Source: Kalaharituber pfeilii (taxonomy: Eukaryota; Ascomycota; Pezizomycetes; Pezizales; Pezizaceae). Taken from it: 17,580 nucleotides of DNA. The stretch lies in NCBI GenBank assembly GCA_015179045.1, contig WHUZ01000258.1:1-17580 (forward strand). Reading direction: 5' to 3'. This document shows positions 1 to 9,050 of this stretch, in pieces. Made by a program: the position numbers and the translations under genes. The notes beneath the pieces were generated by a model. That model made no database searches. It was given only the letters and a program-made list of their open reading frames with translations, and had not been told where the DNA came from. How positions within the stretch are numbered: the first letter of the stretch is position 1; each line of letters begins with the position of its first letter.

Positions 1-74
1 TCTAAGGTGGTGAAAGGTGACTAGAGGTTAATATATAGAGAAGTTTGGGATATACTCTACTAAGGGGGAAGTAA
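1..74 (+). mobile_element. 3' tail of an LTR retrotransposon with polypurine tract
   Basis: The run AAGGGGGAAG (62-71) followed by TAA and then TATTATAA has the same layout as the end of element A (GGGGGGGTAA then TATTACGG at 17385). In Ty3/Gypsy elements a purine tract directly before the LTR primes plus-strand DNA synthesis. The preceding bases are therefore probably the 3' end of an element whose body lies left of the window. No coding domain can be read in these 74 bases. Confidence 0.45.
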
Positions 75-312
75 TATTATAATAGTATGACATGGTGGTA
101 TATAAGCATACCTAAAGTAGGGCTAAAATATAGTGAACTATGAGGTGATATGACTAGTCTACTCCTGCTATGCCTAAAGATCTAGCACAAACCAGTACTA
201 AGAGCCCATATATATGGATACTTCTATATATCCTGACCATACTACTAGATGTCACTAGTAGTTCTATCTTTTAGTGCAATAGTTTGCAAGATAGTTAGTT
301 GTAATTCATAAT
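75..312 (+). repeat. Candidate short or decayed LTR
   Basis: An LTR edge is predicted at 75 from the purine tract before it. A possible far edge is CATAATA ending near 312, which would give imperfect terminal inverted repeats (TATTAT at one end, ATAATA at the other) and a length of about 238 bp. That is much shorter than the other LTRs here (about 600-664 bp), so the far edge is a guess. Otherwise the stretch is AT-rich DNA with no gene I can support. Confidence 0.25.
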
Positions 313-314
313 AG

Positions 315-806
315 TTAGAAATATATATATGGTGTTCTTTGTAGAGGTGCTTCTATAGGTTTAATTGCCTTAAGAATTGTGGCTCTAGGTAATAGTTTAG
401 GAGGATAGATGACTAGAGGTTCGACAGCCAGGTTATACTCTAAGTTAGCTTCTATAGAGCTATAGATTAAGTCTTTATATTTCTCTAAGTCAGCAAAGAG
501 TTGGTTGCCAAGTAATAAGGCTACCTCTATAGAGTCATCTCAGAAAGCTTCCAATACTATAGTTTATATAAGTCTGGCTCTTTACATAGGAGAGAGATGC
601 AAGCAGATGATATTTAGCTCTTACTATATGGTATTTAGCTATAATGCTAGCCAATGAATATAGTTATCAGTAGCTAGCTAGAGCTAGTAGGGCTTGTCAA
701 CCTCTTGCTATAGAAATTCAATATTAGTATGAAGTTATTCTTATTGCAATTGTTGCATTGCAAGCTCGTCTTAATAGAAATCGATCTGCTTCTAAAATTC
801 TTACAT
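315..806 (-). pseudogene. Decayed minus-strand reading frame of unknown family
   Basis: One minus-strand frame can be followed for 163 codons, from an ATG at 806-804 to a TAA at 317-315. It has 14 in-frame stops, almost all TAG or TAA in places where glutamine or tryptophan would suit the context. The last 74 codons (539-318) are free of stops and look protein-like, with acidic and leucine-rich segments such as GNQLFADLEKYKDL. The upstream part is rich in Q, E and L and could form a coiled coil. I do not recognise the family. It may be the gag of another retroelement or a captured host gene. It lies outside the LTRs of element C, so it is not part of that element. The true start is unknown. 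Confidence 0.4.
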
Positions 807-911
807 ATAGGTTAGTAAATTATGATTATTAATAATTATTAAATATACAAGTAGTATTTGATAGCAGGAGAAGGATGTAAAGTATAGAGATAAATAGAAG
901 TAGCAGTGTAA
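807..911. other. AT-rich spacer left of element C
   Basis: AT-rich sequence with no coding signal. Its last five bases (907-911, TGTAA) nearly match the five bases beyond the right edge of element C (4391-4395, AGTAA), so they may be one half of a decayed 5-bp target-site duplication. Confidence 0.3.
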
Positions 912-1507
912 TGTTACTGCTAGGTACTTCAATATTACTAAAATAATAGTAGTTCGATATGAATAGTATAGCTCAAAGTAAGTAATAAAGAACAGTAGAT
1001 AGAAGATAAATAATAAACTTAGAGTTTAAGTAAAACTTAGTATACTGCTAATATCTTAATTTTTTCTAACTAATAGTAGTAGCTATAGCTAATATATTAA
1101 GTGCTCATCATATATAACTTATCAATAATTAATAATATGACTATAATATGATAATACTATCTTATAAAATAGATAAGTAAATATACAAATAGTAATATAA
1201 TAGAAAACATATAATAATATAGATTCTCTTTCTAAAACCATTAAGTATGCAAAGTATTATCTATATTATAACCATACATTATTAATAAAGGTATTGTAAG
1301 TGATGCTAGTTACTTCATAAGTACTATGCATATATTAGTACAGTGTACATACAAGAACCAATATATACATCTATAAGATAATCATCGAATAACTAAAGTG
1401 TACTATAGCTCACTTAGTATTGATTAGATATATCTTAGCAAGTCTTATAATAGTATAGAGGTGGTACCTTCCTAATATTTGGTAGGTCTTTACCTTTAGC
1501 TATAATA
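912..1507 (-). repeat. 3' LTR of element C
   Basis: On the minus strand this begins TATTATAGCTAAAGG at 1507, matching TGTTACGGCTAAGG of the element A LTR apart from G-to-A and C-to-T changes and one extra A, and ends GCAGTAACA at 912. The block around 1000-1085 aligns well with the A LTR downstream of its TATA box (shared AGTTAGAA and CTAAGTTT on the minus strand). Its 596 bp fits the 599-bp 5' LTR. The middle is much less similar to the 5' LTR than RIP alone would give, so it could come from a related subfamily. Confidence 0.55.
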
Positions 1508-1870
1508 TAAGAGTATTTGTACTTCTATATCCAGAATACTATAAATCAGAAGAAGAGATAAAATTAACTAGAATATTTTTTCTACTTGTATCAAAAGAGT
1601 ATATATAATTTAAAGGAAAAGAAAGAGATTTAGGAATCAGAATGCTAAAAAATAAAAATAAAGTATTAACAATAAAAGATCTACTAGAAAGAAGAGAGCC
1701 ATTACCTTACTTAATCTTAACTAGCCTTAATTAAGATTGTAGTTCTAGTTCTTTTTCTAAAGCTAGAGAAACAATTGAAGTGGAGGCTGTATAGTCCACA
1801 ATAGCCTTAAGAGTTCTACTAGTCTTGAACTATATATTGCAACTAAGAAGATTGCTATAGTATAGAGTCC
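1508..1870 (-). pseudogene. Retropepsin-type protease remnant of element C
   Basis: Reading leftward from about 1870, the minus strand gives a decayed version of the protease start seen in element A. The motif AIVDYTAS (codons near 1806-1780) stands where A has AIVDCAAP. The family carries an Asp-Thr/Ser-Gly-Ala type active site there, and here the aspartate is still present while the following residues have changed. Homology to A continues to about 1510, including a phenylalanine- and serine-rich stretch and VNFISSSD beside VDFISPSV of A, and then stops at the LTR. Several TAA/TAG stops interrupt the frame. Function is lost. No RT follows, which makes this the last coding piece of the element. 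Confidence 0.6.
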
Positions 1871-2079
1871 TACTAGGCTGCATAGGGTCCTCTATTTGTT
1901 TTCTAAGTTGAACAGTTCAGTGATACTTTTAGATTCTTCGATAGCCTAAATTTTGAGATGGCTATTGTCTGTCCTTCTCTTTATTATGTAGGATTTGAGG
2001 AAGTTAATACTTCCTTTGTCCTCTTTTTCAGGCTTTGTTTCTTTACTCTCTTCCTTCTTCTATTCTCTTTGCATTTATT

Positions 2080-3720
2080 ATCTTTTAGAATTGTAATAGG
2101 TAATCTTATAACTTAATTCTTCATACTTAAGGCAATAGTAGTTCTTTCTTCTTTCAGCAATAAATACTTCTGGGATCTAGTTCTTTTTATTTTATAGGGT
2201 CAAGGAGGCAGTATTATTTTTAGCTAGGATAGAGGTAATGGTAAGAGAATTCTTAATATAGGATAGAGCTAATTGCTTGGTACCGAGGAGACTCAATATA
2301 TCAGTAATTAAGATAGCTATTATTTTCTACTACTTCTAGTCTTTATATACTAAGTATAACCACTAAGGAGGTTATATACTTCCTCTCAGATATTAGTACT
2401 AATATACAAAATGAGTACTAGATCTGAGATTTGTAGTATATATTGGTACTCATCTATTTTAATCAGAAAGTCCTGTATGTACTCCTTCTACTTAGTTATT
2501 TAGATCTTGTAGGCAGCTTCTATAATTATAGTAGAGTTCTTAAACTTAGTTATTAATATAGTCTTTTCTGTTTCATATATCAGTAGCTGCTCATAATAGA
2601 ATACAATAAGTATAAGTCTAGTGAGTCTAAAGATCAATATAGAAAGCTTTTCTTAATCCTTCAATAGTTCTATTATAGAGACCTATTCATTTATAAGGTA
2701 TAAAAAATTATCTAAGTTAGATAAATTCCTATCATAAGCTTTTAGGGCTAGAATCTTATGTATTAGACTATCTTCTTGTAGTTCTAAGTATTATGATCTT
2801 CTAGGTAAAGAAGGATGAGATAGCATTGAGAAGTAAACTTGATAGTATAGAAGTAAGTAAAATAGTAGAGGTGTATTACTGTCTAAGAGCCTAGGGGCTT
2901 CTGGTAATGAGAAAGGTACTAGATAAGATGGAGTAGCTAAAGGTACTAGAAGAGAAGGAGCAGAAGCAAAAGTAGGAACAGGAGCAGGTAATAGAAAATA
3001 ATAAAAGTTCTGCTATTACTGTAATATTTGTTCCTTTATAGTATTCAAATTGCTTTTAATATCTTGTATCATTCCTTAGAAAGCTCAATGACTCTCAATG
3101 AGAAGAGTATCTATATTACCTTTAAATATATCTATTAAAGTATCTACCTTTTCTAGGACTTTAATAAGTTTTACTCCTAGTTGGCTATACACCCTATTAA
3201 TATAGTCTTTTATGTCTTGGTTAAACTGTCCTTACTGTATTTGAAGGTTAGCTATATTTATAGAGACGCACTCTGCCTCTATTCTTACTTGACTTGTGGT
3301 CTTATATATAGCATACCCTATAGAGGCTGCCAGTTGTTCAATCTTTCTCTAGAAGGTTGTATTTTTAGCTACAAACTGAATTAGACTAAAGAGTTTGGTA
3401 CTGAAATATTTCTATAATAGAGGGATAGATTAAATAGGCTTAAATATAAGTACATAAATTTTTAACACTCTTCTAGTTTCTTACTAGTATATTTGTTACT
3501 CTTGTCCTTTATCTGCATGCTGCGAAATATTAGTAGGGTTAGATATTATACTTAAGGTAACTTTGCTATCATAGTTATTAGATTCTTTATCATCTTCTTT
3601 ATACATTAAGGAAGGTAGAAGAGTTTCATGAATTTGTACTCTAGATTATTCTAATTAAGAGGTATATTTAGTCCATTGACTATAGATTAATAAATTGAAG
3701 AGGCTAGCTTGTTGGGATAT
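2080..3720 (-). pseudogene. Gag remnant of element C with decayed zinc knuckle
   Basis: The minus strand between the primer-binding site and the protease should encode Gag, the structural protein that packages element RNA. A zinc-knuckle pattern C-x2-C-x4-H-x4-C can be placed at 2134-2093. The first cysteine is intact (TGC), and the second cysteine, the histidine and the last cysteine are all tyrosine codons (TAT/TAC), as expected from TGT-to-TAT and CAT-to-TAT changes. The initiator aligned with the ATG of A at 12979 reads ATA (3720-3718). Further upstream, minus-strand stretches around 2650-3200 look protein-like between TAG/TAA stops, including a segment repeating LLxxLD-type heptads. Plus-strand open stretches such as 3181-3384 are shadows. 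The limits are approximate. Confidence 0.5.
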
Positions 3721-3776
3721 TATAGTAGAGTTTTAAAGAGTGGTATAATATTATAGGTATGAGAGGCTTTGTTCAA

Positions 3777-3789
3777 CTAAGTGACACTA
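3777..3789 (-). promoter_or_regulatory. tRNA primer-binding site of element C
   Basis: Two bases inside the 5' LTR the minus strand reads TAGTGTCACTTAG. The A element has TGGTGCCATCCAG at the same place with the same 2-nt gap. The differences are mostly RIP-type transitions, including loss of the leading TGG that pairs with the tRNA CCA end. Confidence 0.55.
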
Positions 3790-3791
3790 AC

Positions 3792-4390
3792 TAATATAAA
3801 GGCTAAGGGAAAGTAGTTATAGTAGCAGTAGCAGTCTGGCAATAAGTATAAATACTTAAGGTATAGTGGATATAGATAAGATAATAGCAGTAGACTACAA
3901 AGTAGAATAAAGCAATTTATAGGTATAGAAATAAATTAATAGGATTTTGAGTTATAGAGAAATTAAGAATACTACTAGAGTCTTAATTGTTCTAGTTATA
4001 CTATTGCTTATAGTTATATAAACTGTATTTATTATATATGCCTAATTAAATAAATAATAGATAACAGCTAATATAATTAACTCTTATACAAGCTATAATA
4101 AGAAAATATAATTGAAAATATGCAAAAATAGTACTAGACAAATATAGTAGTATGTACTAATATATGTACATATATTAGTAAAGCTTTATAAGCAGAGTGT
4201 ATACATCAAGCAGGATTCTAAATTATAAATAGTAATATGCTCTTTTATAGTATTACCTTATATAAAAATAATATAAGAATTAATAGCTAGACCTAACAAG
4301 TAATCAGTCCAGTCAGTCAGTATTAGTCTTATACTGATTATAAGATAGTATTTGCTCTAAGATAGGTAAGTCTTTACCTTAGCTGTAACA
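3792..4390 (-). repeat. 5' LTR of element C
   Basis: Read on the minus strand from 4390 it starts TGTTACAGCTAAGGTAAAG. It then follows the element A LTR block by block: the GGACTGATTACTTGTTAGG segment, GCTTGATGTATACACT, ACTATTTTTGCAT, and TTTCTCTATAACTC downstream of the TATA region (a TATATAA lies near 4015). The 599 bp compare with 659 bp in A. The shortage is explained mainly by a duplicated 5' segment that A has and C lacks. It carries promoter, start and polyadenylation signals in such elements, and here it is heavily AT-shifted. Confidence 0.75.
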
Positions 4391-5690
4391 AGTAAAATTA
4401 CTAGACATTTCAGCATTTATAAGACTTTAGACTAAATTAAGGCTAACTATTACTGAGTTAATATTAAGTAAGATATGTAGAATTTTATATAGTCTTAGAA
4501 TACATGCCTAAGAGATAAACTAAGCAGACACTGAAAATATAAACTTTTAGAACTATTAGAAGTATCTTACTATTTCTAGTCATTAATCTCAATAGATTAG
4601 ATTACTACACTTTCTGAGTTCAATGGCTATACTATTATTTAACTAATTATTGACTAATTTACTAAAATGGCCTATTTTATCCCTCTCTCTACGAACACTA
4701 CTACTAAAGACCTTACCTAAGCTTTTGCTAGACTCAATTAGAAGTATTATAGACTTTTAGAAAATATTATCTTAGATTAAGACTTAAAAATAACCTTATA
4801 TTTCTGGTAAGTACTAATAGATCTATTAGATATTACAATAAAGCTATTGACTACCTTTTACCCTAAAACTAATAGGTAAATAAAGTGAATAAACTAAATG
4901 CTTAAATAATATCTATAATACTATTATTCTTAGAAGCAAGACAATTGGAAAGACTTTTTATCTATAGTAGAGTTTGTAAATAACTCCTTCTCCTCTGAAA
5001 TAATAGGCATGTCTCCTTTTGAAGCCAACTTTGGGTTTGAACCTTACTAGTCTTGAGACCTATTAAGAAAAATTGAATTTCAGAACTCTATTAGAGAACT
5101 TTTAGAGAAAGTCTAGTAAGAAACCTAGAAATAACTTAGAAAGAATATTTTAAATGGTAGAATCAAGATAACTCAATAGTCTAATACTAAAAGATTTGAA
5201 TAACTAAGCTTTAAAGTAGGAGATCTTATTATAGTTAGTAAGTAGAACATGCAATCTTAGTAACCTTTTAAGAAACTTGACTATAAAAAAGCTAGACTTT
5301 TTAAAATTACCAAAGAAATAGAAACTTAAGTATATAAACTAAAGTTACTCTCAACTATAAAAGTATACCCAGTTTTCTACATGAGCTTATTAGAACTCTA
5401 TTAGCAAAATGTAGATTCAACTCTATATATCCTTCTACTACTATTAGAAAAAATTAAAAATGAAGTTAATTGAGTAGTTTGAGATATTATTGAAAGCAGA
5501 AAAAATAAGAAGAAGTATAGGCACCTAGTAAAGTATTTAGTATTATAAAAAGGATACTTATATGAGAAAGTAATATAAGAAGATTATAAGAACTTAACTA
5601 GAATAAGTGAGGAAATTTTGAAGGACTTTCATAACAGATATTTATAAGTAGATAAGGATTTAGGAGTTAAGATTTTGAGGAGAAGAAACT
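4391..5690 (+). pseudogene. Element B integrase with C-terminal chromodomain
   Basis: From 4396 one plus-strand frame follows a Ty3/Gypsy integrase through many TAG/TAA/TGA stops. First comes the zinc-binding region (RHFSIYKTLD; a surviving NTCL of the CxxC near 4500). The catalytic core follows, with ISID at 4589-4597, GYTI, FTKMAYFIPL, and ILD.D before 4785. Then come NNSFSSEIIGMSPFEANFG at about 4980-5025 and VGDLI at about 5219. The end, about 5460-5640, is chromodomain-like: DIIESRKNKKKYRHLVKYLV, then KGY and EDYKNL. Chromodomains on integrases of this group guide insertion to marked chromatin. Both visible core aspartates survive. The upstream RT/RNase H is absent, and the fragment starts exactly where the LTR of element C ends. 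It is a different subfamily from D and A. It is not functional because of its stops. Confidence 0.8.
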
Positions 5691-5703
5691 AAGAAGGAAG
5701 TAA
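5691..5703 (+). promoter_or_regulatory. Polypurine tract of element B
   Basis: AAGAAGGAAG followed by TAA lies just before TATTATAG, in the same arrangement as the tracts at 62-74 and 17374-17384. It is the expected plus-strand primer site before the 3' LTR. Confidence 0.55.
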
Positions 5704-6367
5704 TATTATAGAGGTTAATATGGTTAATATATATTACAGGCATAACTATTCTCATACTATAATACTATCTTGTTTAAGTATCGTCAAAAAATACTACTAA
5801 CTATAAAGCCTACCAGTCAGAAGTTTAGCTAACCCAATACTAGTCAGGTCCGTAGTAGTAAAACTTCTTTAGTTAAGAAGTAAGTAACTACTAAGATTAG
5901 CAATCTTGGTTACTAACTCTTCTAGCAGCTCCTGTTGTACTATTTATTGTATAATAACCTTTTCTTATTTTCTTATATTATCAATCTTTACATAGGAATT
6001 GAGTTATGATGGTATTTTTAGATAAAGGCTTGTATTAGAGGTTTCAAGTTCTTATATTTGTTGTTCTAGAATTTATTGTAAGAGTTGGTCAAAAAGAAAG
6101 ACTGTTACTTGGCATTTTTCAGGGTCTGGCTTGATTTCTAAAATCCATTCAAGCTGAATTTGTTAACAGCTTTGAAGAACTACAATTTATATAAATAGAA
6201 GTCTGACCCTCCACACTTAGAAGAGCAAGAACCTGGAACTCAACTCTAATAAATATAAAGCTTTCTTACTACTTTAACTACCTTATTTTCTGTAACTTAT
6301 ATTTAATTATATTTCGTAGTATACTTAGTTATTTAGTAAATGGCTTACCCTTAACGTACCCATAACA
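5704..6367 (+). repeat. LTR between elements B and D (664 bp)
   Basis: The left edge TATTATAG directly follows the B purine tract, and the right edge is CCATAACA (6360-6367). If two G-to-A changes are allowed at the left, the ends form perfect 8-bp inverted repeats, and the 664-bp length is close to the 659-bp LTR of A. A TATA-like TTTATATAAATA lies at 6186-6197, at a position comparable to the TATA box of A. It is the 3' LTR of B by position. Since gag of D starts soon after, it might also be the 5' LTR of D, or two LTRs may have fused. No convincing primer-binding site follows; TTTGGTC near 6377 is the nearest TGG. Confidence 0.55.
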
Positions 6368-6479
6368 CTATATTTGTTTGGTCTTGTTTTGCCACAATCT
6401 TACAAATAACCAATAATCATATCTCATAACTTCTCTGAACTCCTAAAACTCTTGACTACTGGAAATGAACTGATCTTAT

Positions 6480-8460
6480 GGAGATCTAAAAATGAAGTAG
6501 ACTACTCACTCAGTACTGAAGCCACGCAGTCAGCTTTCACCACCATACTAAGGCTGGAACTCCAACCATAAACTAAATCCTATATGTACCAAATATGCAT
6601 TAAGCATACTAGAGAACTAGATTAGATTGAAGTCTAACAAAAGTGATTAGACCTACTAGTTCTTCTAAGACAAGAGAAGATCACTTTCCTACTACCTATT
6701 CTACAGGCAGTAGACTCAGGCTATGTTAATGTACTAATCTCCTAGTTTAACATATGGGCTTGGAATATAAGTTCATAGCTTAGGGAAACCATAGCCAAAG
6801 AAATTGAGAAAGCTCAAATAAAGACAGCTTATCCTTTCCTAGAATTATTACTAGTAAAAATGGACATAGACTGAAAAGAGGAACTAGAAGTTGAATTCGT
6901 TAAACAGCAATTTATTGACCTTCAGAATTAACTCAGAGCTGACACTAATAAGTATAAGCAATACTATGAAGTACAAATCTAACCTAATGTCCAAGCTTGA
7001 GAAACCAAACTTCAAGAACAGTTAACTAAGGAAAAAGCTGAATATAAGGCAACAGTCCTAACAGTAGTAGAGAATTACCAACTTGAAATAGAGGCTGCTA
7101 AACTTAAGTAGAAAGCAAAAATAAAGAAGAAGGTTCAGAATCTAGAAAGAGAGTATACTAAGGATATGAATACTACTATTATCAAGTTCTTAGACAAGAA
7201 AAGATTAATGGTTGCAGCCTTGGAGTCTCAATTATAGGATACTAAAATTCTCTTTGATAAAGAAAAGATCAAGAAAAAAGGGCTGGAAGAAAAAATTACA
7301 GCCCAAGAAGGTATTATTAGAGGCAGTTAAAGACAAATAATAGTCTTGGAAGCACCAGAATAAGGAGCTATAAAATAAAGTAGCAGTCCTTGAAGTCACA
7401 CTTCTCTCATCTCAACTGCCAACTAGAATACTATCTCCAGCACAAACTATGACTACCATCCTCTCTATCCGACTAGCACTATCTCTTCCTCCAAGAAAGA
7501 AAGCTAGGTATGAAATTAGATGATAGGATTTATCTGAACCTGAACTCACTGGCCAGTACATCCTATTTACCTGCCTCCCAACTCTAAGAACTTAGGATAG
7601 TAACCTGGATAGACTACAAGTATAGAAGTCCAAAGTAATGGACTTAGTATACCTTCAAGAGTACTGTTGAACCTTCACTGAAGAAGATACCAAAATTCTG
7701 TATGCATCCCGATCTTTAACTAAGAAGGTGGCAGAATGGCATAGCCAAAACAAATATATATATATAGGTCTAGGGGCTCAGAGAGATACCACGTTAGAAA
7801 AATAGATACATAATTTGTCAGAGGGAATGGGAATCTATATACAAGAGCAGCAAATGTGAGATAAACTCTATACCTATATGCAGAAGAGCAAAATCATGAA
7901 CTATATCAATACCATGAAGAAAATAAACCACCTTACTAATTATGACAATAAAACATTTAAGAATAAAGTGGTCAAAGAATTAAAAAGAATTATTACCTAA
8001 TTCTTTCTCATACAGCTAGAAGTACCTAATAAATCACTTAATGACTAGTGCAAATGCATAGGAGTGGCTGGCATGCGAGATAAGTAAACAATGCAAGTTG
8101 TAGGTTACAGTAGTAGTAACAAACCTAGTGGCCATTTAAAGGGAAAATAATCTTTAGAGAAGAAGAAGGACAGTGTGCAAACTATGACCTCTAAGTCTAG
8201 CCTATACCTCTCCAACTCCTTCAAGAAACTTAGCATCAAATGGAAGGCTAATAAGAAATGCTTTCACTGTAGAAGAAAAAGCTATACTTTCAGCAAATAT
8301 ATAGCTATAGAAATTATAAAGGAGTGGAACATGACCCAGCCAACTAATTAGTCAGGTAATAAGAGGAAGAGAGATAATAATAAGAAGGAGGACAAAAAGG
8401 AAGTAAAGAAGATTAAACAAGAAAATAAAGAAGACTCGGCTAGGATATTGGCTCACAGCC
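6480..8460 (+). pseudogene. Gag of element D, coiled-coil rich with mutated zinc knuckle
   Basis: Three parts can be read in shifting plus-strand frames. At 6788-7330 there is a long charged coiled-coil-like stretch (TIAKEIEKAQIKTAYPFLEL, then many K, E, Q and L heptads). At about 7590-8000 there is a retrotransposon capsid-like region (VMDLVYLQEY, EEDTKILYASRSLTKKVAEW). At 8259-8300 there is a knuckle with exact C-x2-C-x4-x-x4-x spacing, CFHC intact but the histidine and last cysteine both changed to tyrosine. A lysine-rich tail follows to about 8460. Gag would build the virus-like particle and bind element RNA. Stops and at least one frameshift near 7370 abolish it. The start codon is uncertain, since no clear ATG stands out after 6368. 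Confidence 0.65.
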
Positions 8461-8479
8461 TAGTATTATATATTACAAC

Positions 8480-9050
8480 TCTCAATAAATTTGAGTTAGA
8501 AAACTAGAAAGGCAGATCTTAGCCAATAAAGTATCTGCCCCTCCTCCTCCTCTAGTTAGCCTCACTCCTCTTGCAATCCTTGAAGGATCTCTATAAAAGA
8601 AATCAATCATTCACAAAGCCAAGCTAAAATGGAAGAAAAACAGTATCTCAAAATCAGTAATGATTAAAGTATGTATTAACCTAAGAGTAGAAACGTTAAT
8701 GCTCTCCAATAAAGTACCAATTCCATACATCAAAAGAAAATTCTTTATCAAGTTTAGAGGAGTCAGCAGTGTGTCCTTACCAAATACTGAGATAGAGTAT
8801 ACCCTAAAGCTCCAAATAACTCTTATCGATAATACCAGTAAAGTTCATAAAGAACTTATCAACTTAGACATGAGTAATGGAGGAAAGAACTATGGTATAC
8901 TCTTATTAATAATGTGGATGGCTAGTCACTAGCCATATATTGATTGGGACTTGGACTATGTTGAACTAAATTATGCCAAATACTTGAAACACATTAAGGC
9001 TAGGTGCTTTGAACTTTGTGAAGTAGAGGAACTTTACATGACTGAAGAAT
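8480..9050 (+). pseudogene. Retropepsin-type protease remnant of element D
   Basis: An uninterrupted stretch, 8660-8932, encodes the middle of a Gypsy aspartic protease. It contains IPYIKRKFFIKFRG, LPNTEIEYTLKLQITLI, KVHKELINLD and a decayed flap/ILG-type segment GILLLIMWMASH. After a TAG the frame goes on with PYIDWDLDYVEL and CFELCEVEE into the RT linker. At the place of the active-site Asp-Ser-Gly the sequence reads INLR (near 8673), so the catalytic aspartate appears changed to asparagine. The family enzyme cuts Gag-Pol into its parts inside the particle; this copy cannot. The open stretch is a chance survivor, not a free-standing gene. Confidence 0.65.

Larger units (their letters stand above)
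912..4390 (-). mobile_element. Element C: pol-less Ty3/Gypsy-type LTR retrotransposon, minus strand
   Basis: This 3479-bp unit reads right to left: 5' LTR (4390-3792), 2-nt spacer, primer-binding site, gag with a CCHC-like knuckle, protease remnant, 3' LTR (1507-912). Its LTR, leader and protease sequences match element A, so the two are one family. Element A has about 4.5 kb between its LTRs and C has about 2.3 kb. After the protease segment C runs straight into its 3' LTR, with no RT, RNase H or integrase motif. It would have needed another element's enzymes to move, or it lost pol by deletion after insertion. The two LTRs are clearly different from each other, so a composite of two related insertions is possible. 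Flanks TGTAA and AGTAA agree at four of five bases. Confidence 0.65.

Noticed and set aside
3181..3384. Plus-strand open frame of 67 codons
   Set aside because: It lies antisense to the gag remnant of element C, has low-complexity hydrophobic content and no family resemblance.
8660..8932. A free-standing small gene
   Set aside because: Its product matches the middle of a Gypsy protease, and the same frame goes on past the TAG into the RT linker, so it is a fragment of pol.
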